Positions 4,571 to 6,944 of a stretch of 6,944 nucleotides of DNA are shown here, in pieces (the stretch's first letter is position 1; every line of letters begins with the position of its first letter). The notes below the pieces were generated by a model. It saw only the letters and a list, made by a program, of their open reading frames with translations, was not told the DNA's origin and did not search any database. The translations under genes were made by a program, and so were the position numbers. This DNA is from Nitrososphaerota archaeon (GTDB lineage: Archaea > Thermoproteota > Nitrososphaeria > Nitrososphaerales > UBA183): NCBI GenBank assembly GCA_027886925.1, contig JAPCJN010000108.1, positions 1 through 6,944 of the forward strand, read 5' to 3'.

Positions 4571-6944
4571 ATGCCGAAGAGAATGAAAAAGGTTTCTTCG
4601 AAAACATCTATCAGTGCATTCTCCATAGCTCTCCTATTCTTCCTATCCTCGCTGGCAGTGCCAGCAGTGATGGCAGCAAGCTCGAGGTCCCAAACACCAG
4701 CAGCATCTCCTTTGACGGCTCTGCAGGCCAACTGGGCGTTTTCAGACGGTAACCAGTTCGCCCAGGACTACAGCCCACAGAATCTGATCAACAGCTCGAA
4801 CGTCCAGAACCTGGGGATTACGTGGTTGGCCCCCATGCCTGGGTTTCCGCCCTCCCTGCTTTCAGTGAGTTCCACACGCATCGGCGTGGACACGACACCG
4901 TTGATAGTCAACGGCTCGATCTACGCGGTCACGCAAGAAGGACAGGTCATCGCGCTCAATGCGGCCAACGGGAACCAGATCTGGAATGTCGTGCTTCCGC
5001 TTCAGCCAAACAGCACCGCTGGACTGGGAGTCTCCTCTCTTAACCTCCACTTCCATCAAGGAGAAGTGACTTTCACATCAGCGCAGAACATCTTTGGCGG
5101 GACTCCAACGTACTGGATCTCCGCTCCGGACTTCAAAGTCTACGCGATCAACGCGCTCACAGGCAAATACGAGATGAACTTTTCTATCTATGGCGGTGTC
5201 AAGACCATTGACGGAAACGACCCAACCAGTTCATACGCAGGACTGGCGTCGAACCTCGTCATTGACACGCAGAGGGGCATCATGATCACGTCGGCGACCA
5301 GCACCTCGAACAGCATCGCAGCAAGATGCTTCTTCCGTGGATGGAACATACTTGTGAACCCACCAAAACTCATGTGGACCGCGTTCTGCTCGCCTCCGCA
5401 GCCAAACTCCAACGTTCCGCTCAATCCAAACTGGGACTTGCAGCAGGTAAACAACATGACAGGCGCCCAGATTTTCTATCCAGGACCGACTTACAACGCT
5501 GGCGGAACGATACCAGCTAGCGGCGTGGTCGACCTCAAGACCCTCTCGGCGGCCCAGCTCAACTCGACGCTCTACAACGACTGGGGGCAATCCTTCCAGA
5601 GCGCAGCCTGCCTCGCTAATGACGGCGGCCAATCTACGGGAGCGGTAGGCCAGGGCTGGGGTGGATCATGGGTCGTCGACCAGAAGACAGGCTTCACATA
5701 CGTCAACACCGGCAACAGGGCTCCATATGTTGGTTCCTGCAACCCAGGTCCAGATCTCTGGGCCTCAGCGGTGATGGCGCTCAACGACCAGTCAGGCCAG
5801 TGGGTCTGGGGCTTCCAGACCTCCGCTCACGACGAGTGGGACTACGATTGTTCCTGGTATCAGGGACTGGGTAACGAGACCATAAACGGTGCGACCACAG
5901 AAGTCCTATTCAAGACGTGCAAGAACGGATACGTCTACGAGCTCAACGCGGCGAACGGCAAAATGATCTGGGCATGGACTCCACCAACAACCATCCTGCC
6001 TAGGTGCGCGTACTGCTTCATGCAGAACCCGCTCAACCGGACACAGATGACGAACTCGTTCGCTAGCCCAGGCAACGTAAACTTCATCGCAGACCCTTCA
6101 GAGCTAGCCGGCTTTGAGAGCACAGCCGCGTTCAATCCGGCCGCGAACATGATCTACGTAGGAAGCCACAACGTGCCCGCAATGTTCCAATATGTGGCGT
6201 TGAACTCCAGCAACTACGGCAAAATCTCAGGAATCAACACGCCGGGCGGCCAACCTAACCCCAACTATGCGGTTAACGCAACGGTGGAAGCCGTCAATGC
6301 CGCGACCGGGCAGATGGTCTGGTCACACAACATTCCGACAATAGGGTTCCGTGGCGGTCTCATGTCCTCTGGGAACGTCGTCTTTGCTCCATTGGCGTCG
6401 GGTGACGTCTTGATGCTAAATGCTCAGACCGGCGCAACCATCAAAGACCTGTTCACCGGCGGCCCTATGGACGTCCCTCCAGCGATAGGAGCGACTCAAA
6501 GTGGGACTGAGGAAGTCATCCTGACAGTCGGGTCGGGTGGACAATTCGGCCCCGCTGCTGTCCCAGGCGACATCGTTGCTCTACAACTCCAAGCCCAGCT
6601 AACGAGCTCCGTCACATCCCTTAGCATAGCCACCTCTACCGTGACATCCACCGCGACAACGACTACCACAGTCGCCGGCGCGGGAGGAGCGGCCTCAACG
6701 GTCACTACCACAGCGACTACCACAGTCGCCGGCGCGGGAGGAGCGGCCTCTACGGTCACCAAGACAACCACCATAGGCGCAGGACAGACAGCGACAGTCA
6801 CAAGCACCCTCGGCGGACAGACGGTCACAGTCTCAGGAACATCCACCGGATTCGGCGCAACCACAGTCTACGGAATCGCAGCCGTCGCTGCGATCTTCAT
6901 CATCGCAACGGGCTATCTTGCCATGAGAGGCAGGAAGCCCGCGT
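4571..6944 (+). CDS. Secreted, membrane-anchored PQQ-dependent dehydrogenase, XoxF/alcohol-dehydrogenase-like (3' partial)
   Basis: The frame is open for 791 codons to the right edge, with no stop and no frameshift. Residues 1-36 are a Sec-type signal peptide: basic start, hydrophobic core about 14-33, likely cleavage after AVMA. An eight-bladed quinoprotein propeller follows (about 50-675), with N-W-A-F-S-x-x-x-x-x-x-x-x-Y-S-P-x-N-L-I, DTTPLIVNGSIYAVT, blade repeats A-L-N-A-x-N-G-x-x-I-W, VNTGN with metal ligand Asn382, and HDEWDYD with catalytic Asp424 and a second Asp426 typical of lanthanide enzymes. Lys451 in CKNG takes the place of the PQQ-contacting Arg of methanol dehydrogenase, as in PQQ alcohol dehydrogenases. 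The Glu ligand and the vicinal Cys pair are absent. A Ser/Thr/Ala/Gly stalk (about 676-765) and one membrane helix (766-785) ending in RGRK anchor it outside the cell. It should oxidise an alcohol or sugar and pass electrons to an unknown membrane carrier. ATG 4583 is the likelier real start by TATA spacing; a TAA at 4553 bounds the frame. Family secure, substrate unknown. Confidence 0.93.
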   Translation, partial: MPKRMKKVSSKTSISAFSIALLFFLSSLAVPAVMAASSRSQTPAASPLTALQANWAFSDGNQFAQDYSPQNLINSSNVQNLGITWLAPMPGFPPSLLSVSSTRIGVDTTPLIVNGSIYAVTQEGQVIALNAANGNQIWNVVLPLQPNSTAGLGVSSLNLHFHQGEVTFTSAQNIFGGTPTYWISAPDFKVYAINALTGKYEMNFSIYGGVKTIDGNDPTSSYAGLASNLVIDTQRGIMITSATSTSNSIAARCFFRGWNILVNPPKLMWTAFCSPPQPNSNVPLNPNWDLQQVNNMTGAQIFYPGPTYNAGGTIPASGVVDLKTLSAAQLNSTLYNDWGQSFQSAACLANDGGQSTGAVGQGWGGSWVVDQKTGFTYVNTGNRAPYVGSCNPGPDLWASAVMALNDQSGQWVWGFQTSAHDEWDYDCSWYQGLGNETINGATTEVLFKTCKNGYVYELNAANGKMIWAWTPPTTILPRCAYCFMQNPLNRTQMTNSFASPGNVNFIADPSELAGFESTAAFNPAANMIYVGSHNVPAMFQYVALNSSNYGKISGINTPGGQPNPNYAVNATVEAVNAATGQMVWSHNIPTIGFRGGLMSSGNVVFAPLASGDVLMLNAQTGATIKDLFTGGPMDVPPAIGATQSGTEEVILTVGSGGQFGPAAVPGDIVALQLQAQLTSSVTSLSIATSTVTSTATTTTTVAGAGGAASTVTTTATTTVAGAGGAASTVTKTTTIGAGQTATVTSTLGGQTVTVSGTSTGFGATTVYGIAAVAAIFIIATGYLAMRGRKPA
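6661..6759 (+). repeat. 45-base direct repeat in the stalk-coding region
   Basis: Bases 6661-6705 recur at 6715-6759 with a single difference (CCTCAACGG versus CCTCTACGG), at a period of 54 bases, which is 18 codons, so the frame is kept. Each copy encodes T-T-T-V-A-G-A-G-G-A-A-S-T-V-T in the Ser/Thr-rich stalk of the quinoprotein. The near identity at DNA level, including synonymous positions, points to a recent in-frame duplication that lengthened the stalk. Confidence 0.9.

Noticed and set aside
4314..4586. 90-residue frame on the + strand before the quinoprotein
   Set aside because: No motif or convincing composition; it runs through the TATA box and into the signal-peptide coding region.
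4393..4731. 112-residue frame on the - strand
   Set aside because: Its first part is the antisense of the quinoprotein start and the rest shows no family resemblance.
4555..4752. 65-residue frame starting at ATG 4555
   Set aside because: It is out of frame with the signal peptide and quinoprotein, which begin at 4571 or 4583 and explain this DNA fully.
5231..5632. 133-residue frame on the - strand within the quinoprotein
   Set aside because: Antisense shadow of a clear coding region, with no motif of its own.
6496..6864. 122-residue Val/Ala/Pro-rich frame on the - strand
   Set aside because: Antisense of the Ser/Thr-rich stalk; its apparent repeats are just the 45-base repeat read backwards.

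Overview
The window looks like a chromosomal segment of an archaeon. The DNA ligase is of the archaeal/eukaryotic ATP-dependent type, and the phrase LQGKLRPD-x-EG-x-ELG in its N-terminal domain resembles thaumarchaeal ligases as I remember them. Several genes seem to use TTG or GTG starts without a clear Shine-Dalgarno sequence. The surface protein at the right end has an archaeal-style TATA box, many N-glycosylation sequons and a Ser/Thr-rich stalk before a C-terminal membrane anchor. A TACK archaeon, perhaps a non-ammonia-oxidising thaumarchaeal lineage, is my best guess; the phylum is inference.

Layout. (1) 2-754, + strand: C-terminal 250 residues of a long NfeD membrane protein, cut by the left edge. 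(2) 824-1663, + strand: an SPFH/stomatin-like protein, the usual partner of NfeD. (3) 1690-3528, - strand: a complete replicative-type DNA ligase, convergent with the SPFH gene across a 26-base gap. (4) About 3550-4570: roughly 1 kb with no gene I can support; it holds a few hairpins and a 12-base inverted repeat, and ends in a TATA box. (5) 4571 to the right edge, + strand: a secreted, membrane-anchored PQQ-dependent (quinoprotein) dehydrogenase. It stays open to the last base and so has no stop codon in the window; it is read directly from the sequence without any frameshift.

The NfeD and SPFH genes form a membrane-protein quality-control or microdomain pair. In the Pyrococcus pair the ClpP-like domain of the long NfeD cuts the C-terminal hydrophobic stretch of the stomatin partner, and an equivalent stretch is present here. 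The ligase is a housekeeping gene with no evident functional link to either side.

The quinoprotein is the most interesting element. Its active-site segment HDEWDYD carries the extra Asp two residues after the catalytic Asp that marks lanthanide-dependent XoxF-type enzymes. The upstream Glu metal ligand of methanol dehydrogenases appears to be missing, and the vicinal Cys-Cys is replaced by a His-x-His segment. This suggests an archaeal extracellular alcohol or sugar dehydrogenase with an altered metal site. Substrate and electron acceptor cannot be told from the window.
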